DNA of 10,192 nucleotides from the NCBI GenBank assembly GCA_019247865.1, contig JAFBAJ010000108.1, positions 1 through 10,192 of the forward strand. Direction: 5' to 3'. The notes below the pieces were generated by a model, which worked only from the letters and a program-made list of their open reading frames with translations, did not search any database and was not told where the DNA came from. Positions 1-7,686 of the stretch are shown here, one piece after another. This DNA comes from Acidobacteriota bacterium (GTDB lineage: Bacteria > Acidobacteriota > Blastocatellia > Pyrinomonadales > Pyrinomonadaceae). The translations under genes were made by a program, and so were the position numbers. Numbering within the stretch: position 1 is the first letter of the stretch; each line of letters starts with the position of its first letter.

Positions 1-508
1 GGAACATGTGGAGCCACGTCGTGATAATCATCAAGTGCGCGGCCCAGCGGTGCATGTTCCGCAACAGCTTGCCGAACGGCACGTCGTGCTCCAGATAGAG
101 AATGTCGCGGAACGCCTGCACCTTGGTCGGGTGGTAGTAGTACATCAGCAGGACGCCCGTGAAGGTCAGCACAATGAAGAGATAGAACGTGATGCCGCCC
201 ATGCCCCAGGTAAAGTTGTAGCGCACCGCGTCGCGGTTGATCTTGGCCGGATGCAGGTGCAGAAAGACGTTCGAGAGAATCGCGAGGCTGCGATTGCGCG
301 GGTCTGAGCGGTCGTGCGAGACGCGAAAGATAGATTTCCAGAGCTGCGTCTGCTGCGGGTCTTTGTAGGCTTTGGCCTCTTCGACGGCGCGCGCCTTCAA
401 AGCCTCGCCTTCGGTCTTAACCCGCTCGATGAGGCTTCCGCGCGAGCCATTGCCATCGCTCAACTGCTTGACCTCGGTCTCTGTTCCTTCGGGACGTTCC
501 GGCTCCAT
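1..508 (-). CDS. Cytochrome b subunit of a quinol:cytochrome c oxidoreductase (5' part only)
   Basis: Partial gene: 169 N-terminal residues are visible and the rest lies beyond the left edge. Cytochrome b carries the two b hemes and the quinol sites of bc1/b6f-type complexes in the inner membrane. Residues about 1-95 form a charged, probably cytoplasmic extension. The first membrane helix spans about 103-124 and a second begins near 156. His153 and His167 are 14 residues apart in the pattern R-N-M-H-R-W-A-A-H...L-H-M-F, the usual first pair of heme ligands on helix B. The ATG at 508 is preceded by GGGAG about five bases upstream and lies 18 bases after the Rieske stop, so the two are cotranscribed. 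The long soluble N-terminus resembles menaquinol-type cytochrome b proteins of Acidobacteriota as I recall them. Whether this is a short b6-type or a full-length b cannot be seen. Confidence 0.9.
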   Translation of the reverse strand, partial: MEPERPEGTETEVKQLSDGNGSRGSLIERVKTEGEALKARAVEEAKAYKDPQQTQLWKSIFRVSHDRSDPRNRSLAILSNVFLHLHPAKINRDAVRYNFTWGMGGITFYLFIVLTFTGVLLMYYYHPTKVQAFRDILYLEHDVPFGKLLRNMHRWAAHLMIITTWLHMF

Positions 509-526
509 AGTCGCTCCCAACTTTCT

Positions 527-1234
527 TTAAAGCGGAATGTATGCGCCCTCGTTATTGAACTCGCCCGGCGCAGGCACGCCTTTCTCCCACTTGTAGAGGC
601 GGTTGACGTTGACGACGATCTGGCCTTCGGCATCCAGCTCGACGTGCGCGCGATCCATCGGACGCGGCGCAGGCCCCTCGAAGTTGATGGCCTCGCTGTC
701 GTAACCGCTCCCGTGACACGGGCATTTGAACTTGTTCTCGCTCGCCTTCCAGTCGGGCGTGCAGCCGAGATGCGTGCACCGCGCATAGATCACGAAGAGG
801 CGGTCGGGCGATTTATTCACCCAGATGCGGTACTGCTGCTGCCACTTGGTATCGATGCCGGGCGCGTAGTCTCCCGGATAGCCGATGCGAAAGATGCTCG
901 ACGGCTCGAAGATCTCCCGCGGCAGGAAGAAGCGCACGAACATCAGAAAGCAGGTCACGAGAAAGCCGCCGATGATGGACCAGGTGATGATGCGCCGCTG
1001 CTTGTTGACCTCCGGCTCGGCCGCGCTTTCGACGACCGCGCCTTTAGGACGTGGAGCGGCGGCGGCTTTGGGCACGCCTTTCGCTACGCCTGCGGTGGGC
1101 GTCGAAGAGGTCTGAGCCGCGCCCGGCGCGACGCGTGCGGCGGGCGGATTGCTCGCCGGCAGTTCCTGTGTAGACGGAGCGCTGCTGCTGCCCGCGCTCT
1201 CGGCGGATGGATTAGGATTTTCTGGACTCTCCAC
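527..1234 (-). CDS. Rieske [2Fe-2S] iron-sulfur protein of the cytochrome bc complex
   Basis: 235 residues. The Rieske protein takes one electron from quinol at the Qo site and passes it to a c-type cytochrome or equivalent. The cluster motifs are complete: C153-T-H155-L-G-C158 and C171-P-C173-H174-G-S176. C153, H155, C171 and H174 are the expected cluster ligands, and C158/C173 the expected disulfide. One membrane helix lies at about 82-104, so the cluster domain would face the periplasm. Residues 1-80 are Pro/Ala/Ser-rich, low-complexity and probably cytoplasmic, unusually long for this family. The start is GTG at 1234, with a strong GGAGG eight bases upstream. It heads an operon with cytochrome b, 18 bases downstream, the usual Rieske-then-b order. 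Confidence 0.95.
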   Translation of the reverse strand: MESPENPNPSAESAGSSSAPSTQELPASNPPAARVAPGAAQTSSTPTAGVAKGVPKAAAAPRPKGAVVESAAEPEVNKQRRIITWSIIGGFLVTCFLMFVRFFLPREIFEPSSIFRIGYPGDYAPGIDTKWQQQYRIWVNKSPDRLFVIYARCTHLGCTPDWKASENKFKCPCHGSGYDSEAINFEGPAPRPMDRAHVELDAEGQIVVNVNRLYKWEKGVPAPGEFNNEGAYIPL

Positions 1235-1328
1235 TCCGCAAACCTCCGTTCGCTGAAGCTATGTGCTGAACACCCGGAAAACACTGCACGGTACTGTATA
1301 GACCGCTCCCTTATGAACCTTAGCGCGG

Positions 1329-1358
1329 AATATAGCTATCCCGCATCACAGGGATCAA
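1329..1358 (-). promoter_or_regulatory. Candidate sigma70-like promoter for the Rieske-cytochrome b operon
   Basis: Read on the minus strand, TTGATC (1358-1353) and TATATT (1334-1329) are separated by 18 bases. The matches are 4/6 and 5/6 to the -35 and -10 consensus. Transcription would begin near 1322, leaving a leader of about 90 bases before the GTG at 1234. The 281-base divergent gap 1235-1515 holds this element and, for the opposite strand, only a weak TATACT (1450-1455) without a convincing -35. Nothing else is recognised in the gap. Inferred from consensus only. Confidence 0.35.
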
Positions 1359-1515
1359 ACTCTCTGCAACAATTACCCAACATGGTGGTGCTTCTGTATG
1401 AAGAGCGCCGTGCCAGAAATTTTATTATAAAGCGGCTCGGTGCAATATATATACTCCTATTCTCAATTCTGTGGCAAGGTTAAAATGTAAAAGGAATGAG
1501 AGGAGAGATGTTCAG

Positions 1516-1767
1516 TTGAAAGGCAAAGCCAGAGTCACGCTCTACACCAAACCCGGCTGCCATCTCTGCGAAGAGGCCAAACAGCAGATGCACGCCGCCG
1601 CCTGCGCCGAGCTATACGAGCTCGAAGAGGTCAACATCGAGACCGACCCGGAGATTTTCGAGCGCTACAAGCACTCGATCCCGGTCATCGCCATCAACGG
1701 CAGCGAAACCTTCAAATATCGCATCACACCCGCAGACTTTCGCAAGGCCGTGCAGGACGCTCGTTAA
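1516..1767 (+). CDS. Glutaredoxin-like small thiol-redox protein
   Basis: 83 residues with a thioredoxin fold of glutaredoxin size. After a first strand (VTLYTK) comes the redox motif C15-H-L-C18 in the context KPGCHLCEEA. The cis-proline region is S-I-P56-V, followed by a final helix. This fits the glutaredoxin-like family (DUF836 type) of uncharacterised dithiol proteins. A role in disulfide reduction is likely, but the partner is unknown. I chose the TTG at 1516 because AGGAG at 1500-1504 sits at a suitable distance and because the fold begins immediately. An in-frame GTG at 1471 would add 15 basic residues with no family match and a poorer ribosome binding site. It ends one base before the AraC-type regulator, so the pair is probably one transcript. 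Confidence 0.8.
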   Translation: MKGKARVTLYTKPGCHLCEEAKQQMHAAACAELYELEEVNIETDPEIFERYKHSIPVIAINGSETFKYRITPADFRKAVQDAR

Positions 1768-1768
1768 A

Positions 1769-2617
1769 ATGATGGAAATGAGGCGCAATGTGATAGAGGT
1801 CTGGCATCCGCCTGACCTCGGCCAGCTCGAAGCGCGGCGCGGCTTTGGCGTCGTGCGGCCCGTCCCGCGCCATTGCCACGAGGAATACCAGCTCTGCTTC
1901 ATACAGGCCGGAGACGGCGAGCTCTGCTATCGTGGCCGCAGCCTCTCGACGCCGCCGACCAGCCTCTTTATGGTCTATCCCGGAGAGGTGCACGCGAACC
2001 GCCCGTTCGACCAAGACGGATGCAGCTATCGGACGCTCTTCCTGGGGCCGGAGCTGATGCGCCGCGCCGCGACCGAAGCGCATCAGAGGGAGAGAGGGCT
2101 GCCCTTTTTTCCGACGGCGGTGGTCTTCGACGAAGAGCTGATCGGGCGTTACCTGCGTCTGCACCGTGCGCTGGAGCGCCACGCATCGAGCCTTGAGCGG
2201 CAGACCTTGCTCTACAGTTTTCTCAACACGCTCATCCTGCGCTTCGCGGAGCAGCGCCCGTCGCCGCGCCGCCCGGGGACGGGCCAGCATGCGCTCAGGC
2301 GCGCCTATGATTATCTGGCCGAGCATTACGCCGAGAACATCTCGCTCGACCAGCTCGCGGCCGTCGCGCACCTCAGCCTCTTCCATTTCACACGCGTCTT
2401 CGCGGAGCGATACGGGATGCCGCCTCATGCTTTTCAGACACAGCTCCGTGTCTTGCGAGCCAAAGCGCTGCTGCGCGAGGGTCTTGCCATCTCGCAGGTC
2501 GCGCAACAGACGGGCTTCGCAGACCAGAGCCATCTGACACGCCATTTCAAGCGGCTGGTCGCAATCACGCCCGGCCAGTACGCGCAAAACAGCAAGAACA
2601 TTCAAGACAGCATTTGA
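1769..2617 (+). CDS. AraC-family transcriptional regulator with N-terminal cupin domain
   Basis: 282 residues. Residues about 25-95 form the AraC-binding cupin, with H35, H37 and a P-G-E-V-H75 turn typical of the sensor domain. About 175-275 is the C-terminal pair of helix-turn-helix motifs: the first at about 191-212 (ISLDQLAAVAHLS), the second at about 240-262 (ISQVAQQTGF...HF), ending in the conserved ITPGQY. Such proteins bind asymmetric sites and respond to a small ligand; the ligand here is unknown. ATG codons at 1769, 1772 and 1778 are all possible; the first is annotated. It lies one base after the glutaredoxin-like gene and 65 bases before the hydrolase gene, either of which could be its target. 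Confidence 0.92.
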   Translation: MMEMRRNVIEVWHPPDLGQLEARRGFGVVRPVPRHCHEEYQLCFIQAGDGELCYRGRSLSTPPTSLFMVYPGEVHANRPFDQDGCSYRTLFLGPELMRRAATEAHQRERGLPFFPTAVVFDEELIGRYLRLHRALERHASSLERQTLLYSFLNTLILRFAEQRPSPRRPGTGQHALRRAYDYLAEHYAENISLDQLAAVAHLSLFHFTRVFAERYGMPPHAFQTQLRVLRAKALLREGLAISQVAQQTGFADQSHLTRHFKRLVAITPGQYAQNSKNIQDSI

Positions 2618-2632
2618 GCGATTCTCTATAAG
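2604..2632 (+). promoter_or_regulatory. Candidate promoter for the metallo-beta-lactamase-fold gene
   Basis: AAGACA (2604-2609) and TATAAG (2627-2632) are 17 bases apart, matching the consensus at 4/6 and 5/6. The -35 overlaps the last codons of the AraC-type gene. The start would be near 2639, with a leader of about 44 bases that includes the GGGGAG ribosome site. Consensus match only; readthrough from the regulator is an alternative. Confidence 0.3.
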
Positions 2633-2682
2633 CTACGAAGGTTAAATGTCCTAAGACCTTTGAGCCGGGGAGAAAAGCATCC

Positions 2683-3783
2683 ATGCCATCTTTGATGAAG
2701 AGGGTTTTATCCTTCCGCCTTTCGATACTGCTGCTCATCTGTTCGCTGAACGCCGCGCCGCTCTTCGCCGATTCGGTGACGACGCACGAGCGGACGGTGA
2801 CCAAAGTCTCCGAGGGAATCTATGTCATTCGCCATCCGGACGCGCCCGACAGTTTCCCGCAGGGCAACACGACGGTTATCATCGGCGAGCGCGAGGTGCT
2901 GGTGGTAGATTCCTGCCTCCTTCCATCAAGCACGAAGGAGGACATCAAACAGATTCGCCAGTGGACGAACAAGCCCGTGCGCTATCTGGTCAACACGCAC
3001 TGGCACTTCGATCACACGAACGGCAACGCCCTCTACGCTGAGGCGTTTCCGGGGCTCTCTGTCATCGCGCAGGTCGAGACGCAGAAGATGATTCAGAGCT
3101 TCAACCCGACCGCGATCACCAGCTACTCCAACCGCACAGAGCGTTTCAAGCGTTATCTGGAGACGGGCAAGGACGGTGACGGCAATCCGATCTCCGACGC
3201 TTTCAGAAAAGACCTCACCAACAGCCTCAACGGCATCGATTCGGTCGTCGCCGAATTCAAAAATCTCACACCGCTCGCCCCCAACGTGACCTTCGACCAC
3301 GAGCTCTCCGTCAATCTCGGCAATCGTGAAGTGCAGATCAGATTTCTGGGGCGCGGCAACACTGCTGGCGATACCGTGATCTTTCTGCCGAAAGAAAAGA
3401 TAGTCATCGTCGGCGACCTGCTAGACCATCCAGTGCCCTATTTTTACGGAGGCTTCCCGCTGGAACTCGCTGCGACGCTCCAACGCATCGCACAACTCGA
3501 CGCCCAAACCATCATTCCGGGCCACGGCGACATACAGCATGACAAAACATACCTGACGCAGGTCATCGGGCTCGTAGACGAAGTGGTGGCGGTGGTGTTG
3601 AAAGAGGTCAACACGACGCCCGGCCGGAAACTGGAAGAGGTGCAGCAGGCTGTCCCCAAAGCCGTCGATCTGGCCGCGTGGCGACAGAAGTTCGCTGGAA
3701 ACGATCAGGAGAACCGCGACAATTTTGATGCGTCCGTCGAGAGCCTGATCAAAGTCGCGTATAAGCAGGCGATGGTGCGTTAG
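2683..3783 (+). CDS. Exported metallo-beta-lactamase-fold hydrolase
   Basis: 366 residues. A Sec signal peptide is visible: basic start, hydrophobic stretch at about 11-25 and a likely cut after L-F-A29. The mature protein would be periplasmic. The MBL metal motif H106-W-H108-F-D110-H111 is complete, as are D245 (IVGD) and H281 (IPGHGD). The position usually filled by the third-motif histidine (G-H-T-x-G-D) is Asn226 in G-R-G-N-T-A-G-D, so the metal site may differ from the standard dinuclear zinc site. About 90 residues follow H281, more than in a minimal MBL domain. The overall pattern resembles SoxH/quinoprotein-relay-like members rather than antibiotic-degrading enzymes; the substrate cannot be read from sequence. 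ATG 2683 has GGGGAG ten bases upstream; ATG 2698 is a weaker alternative. Its 3' end overlaps the convergent bchH N-half by 35 bases. Confidence 0.88.
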   Translation: MPSLMKRVLSFRLSILLLICSLNAAPLFADSVTTHERTVTKVSEGIYVIRHPDAPDSFPQGNTTVIIGEREVLVVDSCLLPSSTKEDIKQIRQWTNKPVRYLVNTHWHFDHTNGNALYAEAFPGLSVIAQVETQKMIQSFNPTAITSYSNRTERFKRYLETGKDGDGNPISDAFRKDLTNSLNGIDSVVAEFKNLTPLAPNVTFDHELSVNLGNREVQIRFLGRGNTAGDTVIFLPKEKIVIVGDLLDHPVPYFYGGFPLELAATLQRIAQLDAQTIIPGHGDIQHDKTYLTQVIGLVDEVVAVVLKEVNTTPGRKLEEVQQAVPKAVDLAAWRQKFAGNDQENRDNFDASVESLIKVAYKQAMVR

Positions 3784-5920
3784 CGTGAGCGTCGTCCTGA
3801 AAATTCAGAGCCCGCGCCGTCTCTTCGATGACACCGAAAAGCTGTTCGCGCTCTCTTTCATCCGCCGTCTGACGATAAGCCGCCAGCAGTTCTTTCAACG
3901 ACGCGAGGTCTTTGTAAACTCCCGCGCGCTCAATCGGCGGCGTGAGATACGAGACCAGCTCCGCGTAGGAGCGGCGTTTGGCGATGGAGCCTTCCGAGGG
4001 ATTGTTGACGCTGTAGAGATAGAGGTGCGGCAGCTCTCCGATCAAACGGTCCGGCCAGCAGGAGTCAGAGAGGCCGACCTGTTTGCCCGGCATGAACTCC
4101 AGCGCGCCGTGCGTCCCGACATGCACCAACGCGTCCGCTCCGAAAATCTTTTCGAGATAGGTATAGAGCGCCATAAAGCCGTGATGCGGCGCGCCGCTCC
4201 GCGCCATCATGAGGCGCATCGGGTCGCCTTCATAACCGAAGGTCGGCTGCACGCCGATGAAGACGTTGCCGAGCTGTATTCCCTGAACCAGCAACTCGCC
4301 GCCGAAAGAATTTATCTTGCCGGGAGCCGTGCCCCACTCTGCTTCGATCTCTTCGACGAAGGGACAGAGCCTGCGGTACTCGTCCGTCCCCATGCGATAA
4401 GCGATTCGAGCCGTCGCGCCGTACTTCTCTGAATCTCCACCGAGCAGCAGTTCGCGCAAGGCGTCCGCGCTCGACGGAACTTCGACCTCATAACCTTCCG
4501 CTTTCAAGCGTCCCAGAATCTCCCACACGCTCGGAAAGACATCCAGATCGGCGGCCGTCCCGACGTTGCCTTTGTTCGGCGGAAAACAGAAGAGCAGCAG
4601 CGCCAGCTTCAAGGACGCACGCGGCGCTGTCTGCAAGCGATGCCAACGCTTCAACCTGCGCGCGAGACGAAGGCAGCGATCTTCCAGCGGCACGGGCTCC
4701 GCGCCGCCCGCAGGCATCCCGCCGTACACAAAAGCCTCTGTCGCGCCGTCCAATTCAGGAATCGCCACCTGCATCCCGGCCTGCACAGGATTGAGCCCCG
4801 TGCCGGACGCGCGCCAGTCCTCAATCGTCTGCATGTCCAGACTGACGCAGGAGCGGAGCGGCTTCTTCAGCTCTTTCAAGAACTGCGCCGCAGCTTCGCT
4901 GTCATTCATCGCCGGGCCGCCGACAAAGCTAAAGCCCGTCAGCGACACGATCTGGCTGACGCGCGAGGTCTGGTCTTTGAGAAAGAACTTTTCGCACGCC
5001 TCGCGGTTGTCCATGAGGGTCGAGAGGGCTGGCAGAACGGCTAAGCCTTCAGCTTCGATTGCGCGGATCAGGCCGTCGTAATGTCTGCGCGTCCGGCTCA
5101 CGATCTGCGGGCGCATCAGGAGCAGGCCGATGGTCTGCTCCGCTTCGAGCCTCTGCTTCGAGCGCTTCTCGTACCACTTGCGATAAGCCTCGTAAGTCTC
5201 AAACAGCGCGGGCGCGTCCGGATGATAGAGCGCGACCGCGGGCATCGTCTCGAACGGAACGGCCTTGACGTTCGCCAGACGCACGTCCGGCACATACTCT
5301 TTGAGCGCGTGCAGAATCATCGAGCGTATGTTCGCGGGCGTCGGCTGTAAAAAATAGCAGAAGAGCGCCAGATAATTTTTGAGGTCGCGCAATTTTCCAG
5401 CTCCCGGCACGAGCTTCAACAGCGCGGGCATCCGCTCAACCAGCTTGAGATATGTCGTATGGCTGCGCCGCTTCTTTTCCCTGTGCGCGCGCGCCTGCTC
5501 TCCCATCCACGCGGCCACGCTCCGCGCCAGACTTTTGCCGCGCACGGGCTTCCCCGTTTCGCCCTCCGACCTTCCCTTTCCGCCGAACATCTGCCCGAAG
5601 TCAACGCGCCCCAGACGCGTCCGGCGCATCAACTCCGGCATGCAGTTGATGACGATGACCGCGCGATGCCGCGCGCGATATTTTTCCAGCGCAGGCAGCA
5701 GCCGCGCGGCGTTCTCGCCGTCCATCACATGGATCACAAAGACCACATCCGCACGGCCCAGGTCACCTTCGACCTCGCGCCACACCTCCTCGCTCAACGC
5801 CGCGCCGAAGTTGTGCGCAGCGATCCTCAAGCCCAGCTCATACTCTGCATTGAGCTCCCGCTCCGCCTGCCTGAGCGGCGCGAGAAGGCTGGAGCCGATG
5901 TAAAGGACTGTGACGTTCAC
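3749..5920 (-). CDS. bchH: Magnesium chelatase large subunit, N-terminal half (split BchH)
   Basis: 723 residues matching the N-terminal part of BchH/ChlH, the protoporphyrin-binding subunit that inserts Mg2+ with ATP hydrolysis by BchI/D. It opens with the BchH-specific N-terminal domain (DUF3479 type; VTVLYIGSSLLAPL, then VVFVIHVMDGENAA near 59-72). It continues into the CobN/Mg-chelatase domain: FPPNKGNVGTAADLDVFPS (446-464), APHHGFMALYTYLEK (577-591), HVGTHGALEFMPGK (600-613) and NNPSEGSIAKRRSY (639-652). Homology ends near 710, and the last 13 or so residues look non-conserved. A full BchH would continue here for about 580 residues, which are instead encoded just upstream. The start is GTG at 5920, six bases after the C-half stop and in the same frame. 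No strong ribosome site is seen, so translational coupling is likely. The DUF3479-like domain argues against CobN. Confidence 0.9.
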   Translation of the reverse strand: MNVTVLYIGSSLLAPLRQAERELNAEYELGLRIAAHNFGAALSEEVWREVEGDLGRADVVFVIHVMDGENAARLLPALEKYRARHRAVIVINCMPELMRRTRLGRVDFGQMFGGKGRSEGETGKPVRGKSLARSVAAWMGEQARAHREKKRRSHTTYLKLVERMPALLKLVPGAGKLRDLKNYLALFCYFLQPTPANIRSMILHALKEYVPDVRLANVKAVPFETMPAVALYHPDAPALFETYEAYRKWYEKRSKQRLEAEQTIGLLLMRPQIVSRTRRHYDGLIRAIEAEGLAVLPALSTLMDNREACEKFFLKDQTSRVSQIVSLTGFSFVGGPAMNDSEAAAQFLKELKKPLRSCVSLDMQTIEDWRASGTGLNPVQAGMQVAIPELDGATEAFVYGGMPAGGAEPVPLEDRCLRLARRLKRWHRLQTAPRASLKLALLLFCFPPNKGNVGTAADLDVFPSVWEILGRLKAEGYEVEVPSSADALRELLLGGDSEKYGATARIAYRMGTDEYRRLCPFVEEIEAEWGTAPGKINSFGGELLVQGIQLGNVFIGVQPTFGYEGDPMRLMMARSGAPHHGFMALYTYLEKIFGADALVHVGTHGALEFMPGKQVGLSDSCWPDRLIGELPHLYLYSVNNPSEGSIAKRRSYAELVSYLTPPIERAGVYKDLASLKELLAAYRQTADEREREQLFGVIEETARALNFQDDAHANAPSPAYTRL

Positions 5921-5926
5921 TTAATT

Positions 5927-7681
5927 TTATGTGAGCCCTTCGAGCTGATCTTCGAGCCCTGCGAAAGTCTCGCGCAGGCGATTGAGCATCTCGTCATCCA
6001 CCTGCCAGAAGCCGCGCCCTTCGGCCTCTAAGAGCCGGGCGACGAGCGAGCGTGCGGAGTGCGGGTTGAGACTGCGCAGGCGATTCATCATCTCTTCATC
6101 GAGGACGAAGGTCTTCGCCACTTCCGTGTAGACCCAATCGTCAACGGCATCGGCCGTCGCGCTCCAGCCGAAGGTGTTGGCGACGTGGTTCTCGATCTCC
6201 GCGACGCCGCGATAGCCGTGCCTGAGCATCCCTTCGTACCATTTCGGATTGAGCGTCTTGGCGCGCGTCTCCAAACGCACGGTCTCTTCGAGCGAACGCA
6301 CCTTGCCGTCCGGCGAGAGCGTGTCCGAGAGATAGACTGCCGGACGCACCTGTGCGCGCTCCTCCACTGCACGGGTCACGCCGCCGAGGTATTCAAAGTA
6401 ATGGTCAACGTCCGTGATGCCGATCTCGAAGGTGTCTATGTTCTGGTAAGCGGCCTCGACGCGTGACAGCGCGCGATCCATCGCCAGGCGCGCCTCGCGC
6501 CCTTCGATCATGTGTCCCCGCGCGTCACGCCCGTAAGCGAAGCACTTGCGCGTCACGAACAGCTCGCCGAGCGTCGCGGAATTTTCCCACTGCGAGTCCA
6601 TCACCATAAAGTTGACGTTCGTCCCGTAATTGCCCGGCGCGTTGGAGAAGACGCGCGTCGAGGCTTCGTCAAAGGAACAATCGTCTGTGTGCATCTGCTC
6701 CGCGACATGCGAGCGCAGGTAGTTCAGCTCCGCCGGTTCGTCGAGCGCGGCCACCACCCGCACGGCCTTGTCGAGCAGTCCCATCGTCGCGCCGAAGAGG
6801 TCGCGGAAAATCCCGGAGACGGTCATCACGACATCAATGCGCGGGCGTTTCAATTTTTCGAGCGGGATGACTTCGACATCCGTCGCGCGGTTCATCGCGT
6901 CGCGCACCGGACGCACGCCCATCAGCCACAAAGCCTGCGCGACGCCTTCGCCCTGCGTCTTGATATTGTCGAGCCCCCACAGCACGAGCGCCATCGAGCG
7001 CGGCCAGCGTCCATGCTCCGCGCGATGTCTGTCCAGCAAAGTGTTCACGACGCGCTCTGCCCGCGTGAAAGCGATCTCGGACGGCACGGCGTAAGGGTTG
7101 ATGGCGTGCGTGTTGCGCCCGGTCGGAAGAATCGCGGGGTTCTGCACGATGTCCGCGCCCGGCCCGGGCTCTATGTACTCGCCGCGCAGAGCGCGCACGA
7201 GCGCGTCGGCCTCTTGATTGACCTTGAGCTCGGCGTGAATTTTTTCGAGCAGCATGAAGACCGGGCCGGAGTCGTCCGTTGAGACGCGCGCTTCACGCTG
7301 TAACCATTCGCACGCGGCGCGTGTGCCCGCACGCAGGAAAAGCTCGATGGCTTGAGCGACCATTTCATCCACGCGCTCGCGTTCGCGCAAAGCCTGCTCG
7401 TCGTTCCGGCTCGCGTCGAGGAGTTGGGAGTAAGGCTGTAAAGCTAAACCTTCTGCGACGAGTTCCGGGAGCGAGCGTGCGCCTGCTTCGGGCCGGTCGA
7501 AAGAGGCCACCATGCGCAGCATGTCCGCCTGCGCGGGCTCTTCGGGCGCGCGCCCGAAGACGTGCAGGCCGGTCGGAATCAGACGCTGCTCGATCTCCAG
7601 CAACTGCTCTGTCAGCGCCAGCACGCGGCGGTCGCGCTCGACACTTGAGAGGGATGCTGTCTGTGATGTGGGCTGCTTCAC
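5927..7681 (-). CDS. bchH: Magnesium chelatase large subunit, C-terminal half (split BchH)
   Basis: 584 residues matching the C-terminal part of BchH. After about 15 unrecognised residues it enters conserved sequence at L-L-E-I-E-Q-R-L-I-P-T-G-L-H-V (about 27-41). It continues with EPGPGADIVQNPAILPTGRN (171-190), HAINPYAVP and WGLDNIKTQGEGVAQAL (235-251). It finishes with the typical end RLLEAEGRGFWQVDDE and an EGL tail, so the native C-terminus is intact. With the 723-residue ORF it totals 1307 residues, the size of a whole BchH, with no obvious gap or duplication. It is nevertheless transcribed before the N-terminal half. The start is GTG at 7681, five bases after the stop of the BchI-BchD gene, with GGA about 12 bases upstream. 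The two halves presumably associate to form the active subunit. Alternatively this would be an inactive gene, but reading frame and motifs look maintained. Confidence 0.9.
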   Translation of the reverse strand: MKQPTSQTASLSSVERDRRVLALTEQLLEIEQRLIPTGLHVFGRAPEEPAQADMLRMVASFDRPEAGARSLPELVAEGLALQPYSQLLDASRNDEQALRERERVDEMVAQAIELFLRAGTRAACEWLQREARVSTDDSGPVFMLLEKIHAELKVNQEADALVRALRGEYIEPGPGADIVQNPAILPTGRNTHAINPYAVPSEIAFTRAERVVNTLLDRHRAEHGRWPRSMALVLWGLDNIKTQGEGVAQALWLMGVRPVRDAMNRATDVEVIPLEKLKRPRIDVVMTVSGIFRDLFGATMGLLDKAVRVVAALDEPAELNYLRSHVAEQMHTDDCSFDEASTRVFSNAPGNYGTNVNFMVMDSQWENSATLGELFVTRKCFAYGRDARGHMIEGREARLAMDRALSRVEAAYQNIDTFEIGITDVDHYFEYLGGVTRAVEERAQVRPAVYLSDTLSPDGKVRSLEETVRLETRAKTLNPKWYEGMLRHGYRGVAEIENHVANTFGWSATADAVDDWVYTEVAKTFVLDEEMMNRLRSLNPHSARSLVARLLEAEGRGFWQVDDEMLNRLRETFAGLEDQLEGLT

Positions 7682-7686
7682 GATTT

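Noticed and set aside
314..1483. 389-codon plus-strand open frame across the Rieske gene
   Set aside because: Antisense to a clear Rieske gene with all cluster ligands; the product is arginine/alanine-rich without family features, a shadow of GC-rich coding DNA.
1724..2605. 293-codon minus-strand open frame across the regulator
   Set aside because: Antisense to a convincing AraC-family gene; no recognisable domain of its own.
2636..2665. Terminator between the regulator and the hydrolase gene
   Set aside because: Only a five-pair stem (AAGGT/ACCTT) with a long loop and no clear T-run; too weak.
5459..6031. Plus-strand open frame bridging the two BchH halves
   Set aside because: Antisense to conserved BchH sequence at both ends; no support as a gene.
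3749..7681. Frameshift or sequencing error splitting an ordinary bchH
   Set aside because: An error cannot reverse the order of the halves; both have their own start, and the C-half has the native end.
3749..7681. CobN rather than BchH
   Set aside because: The N-terminal half begins with the domain found in BchH/ChlH, and the total length fits BchH. Not fully excluded, so also listed as a question.
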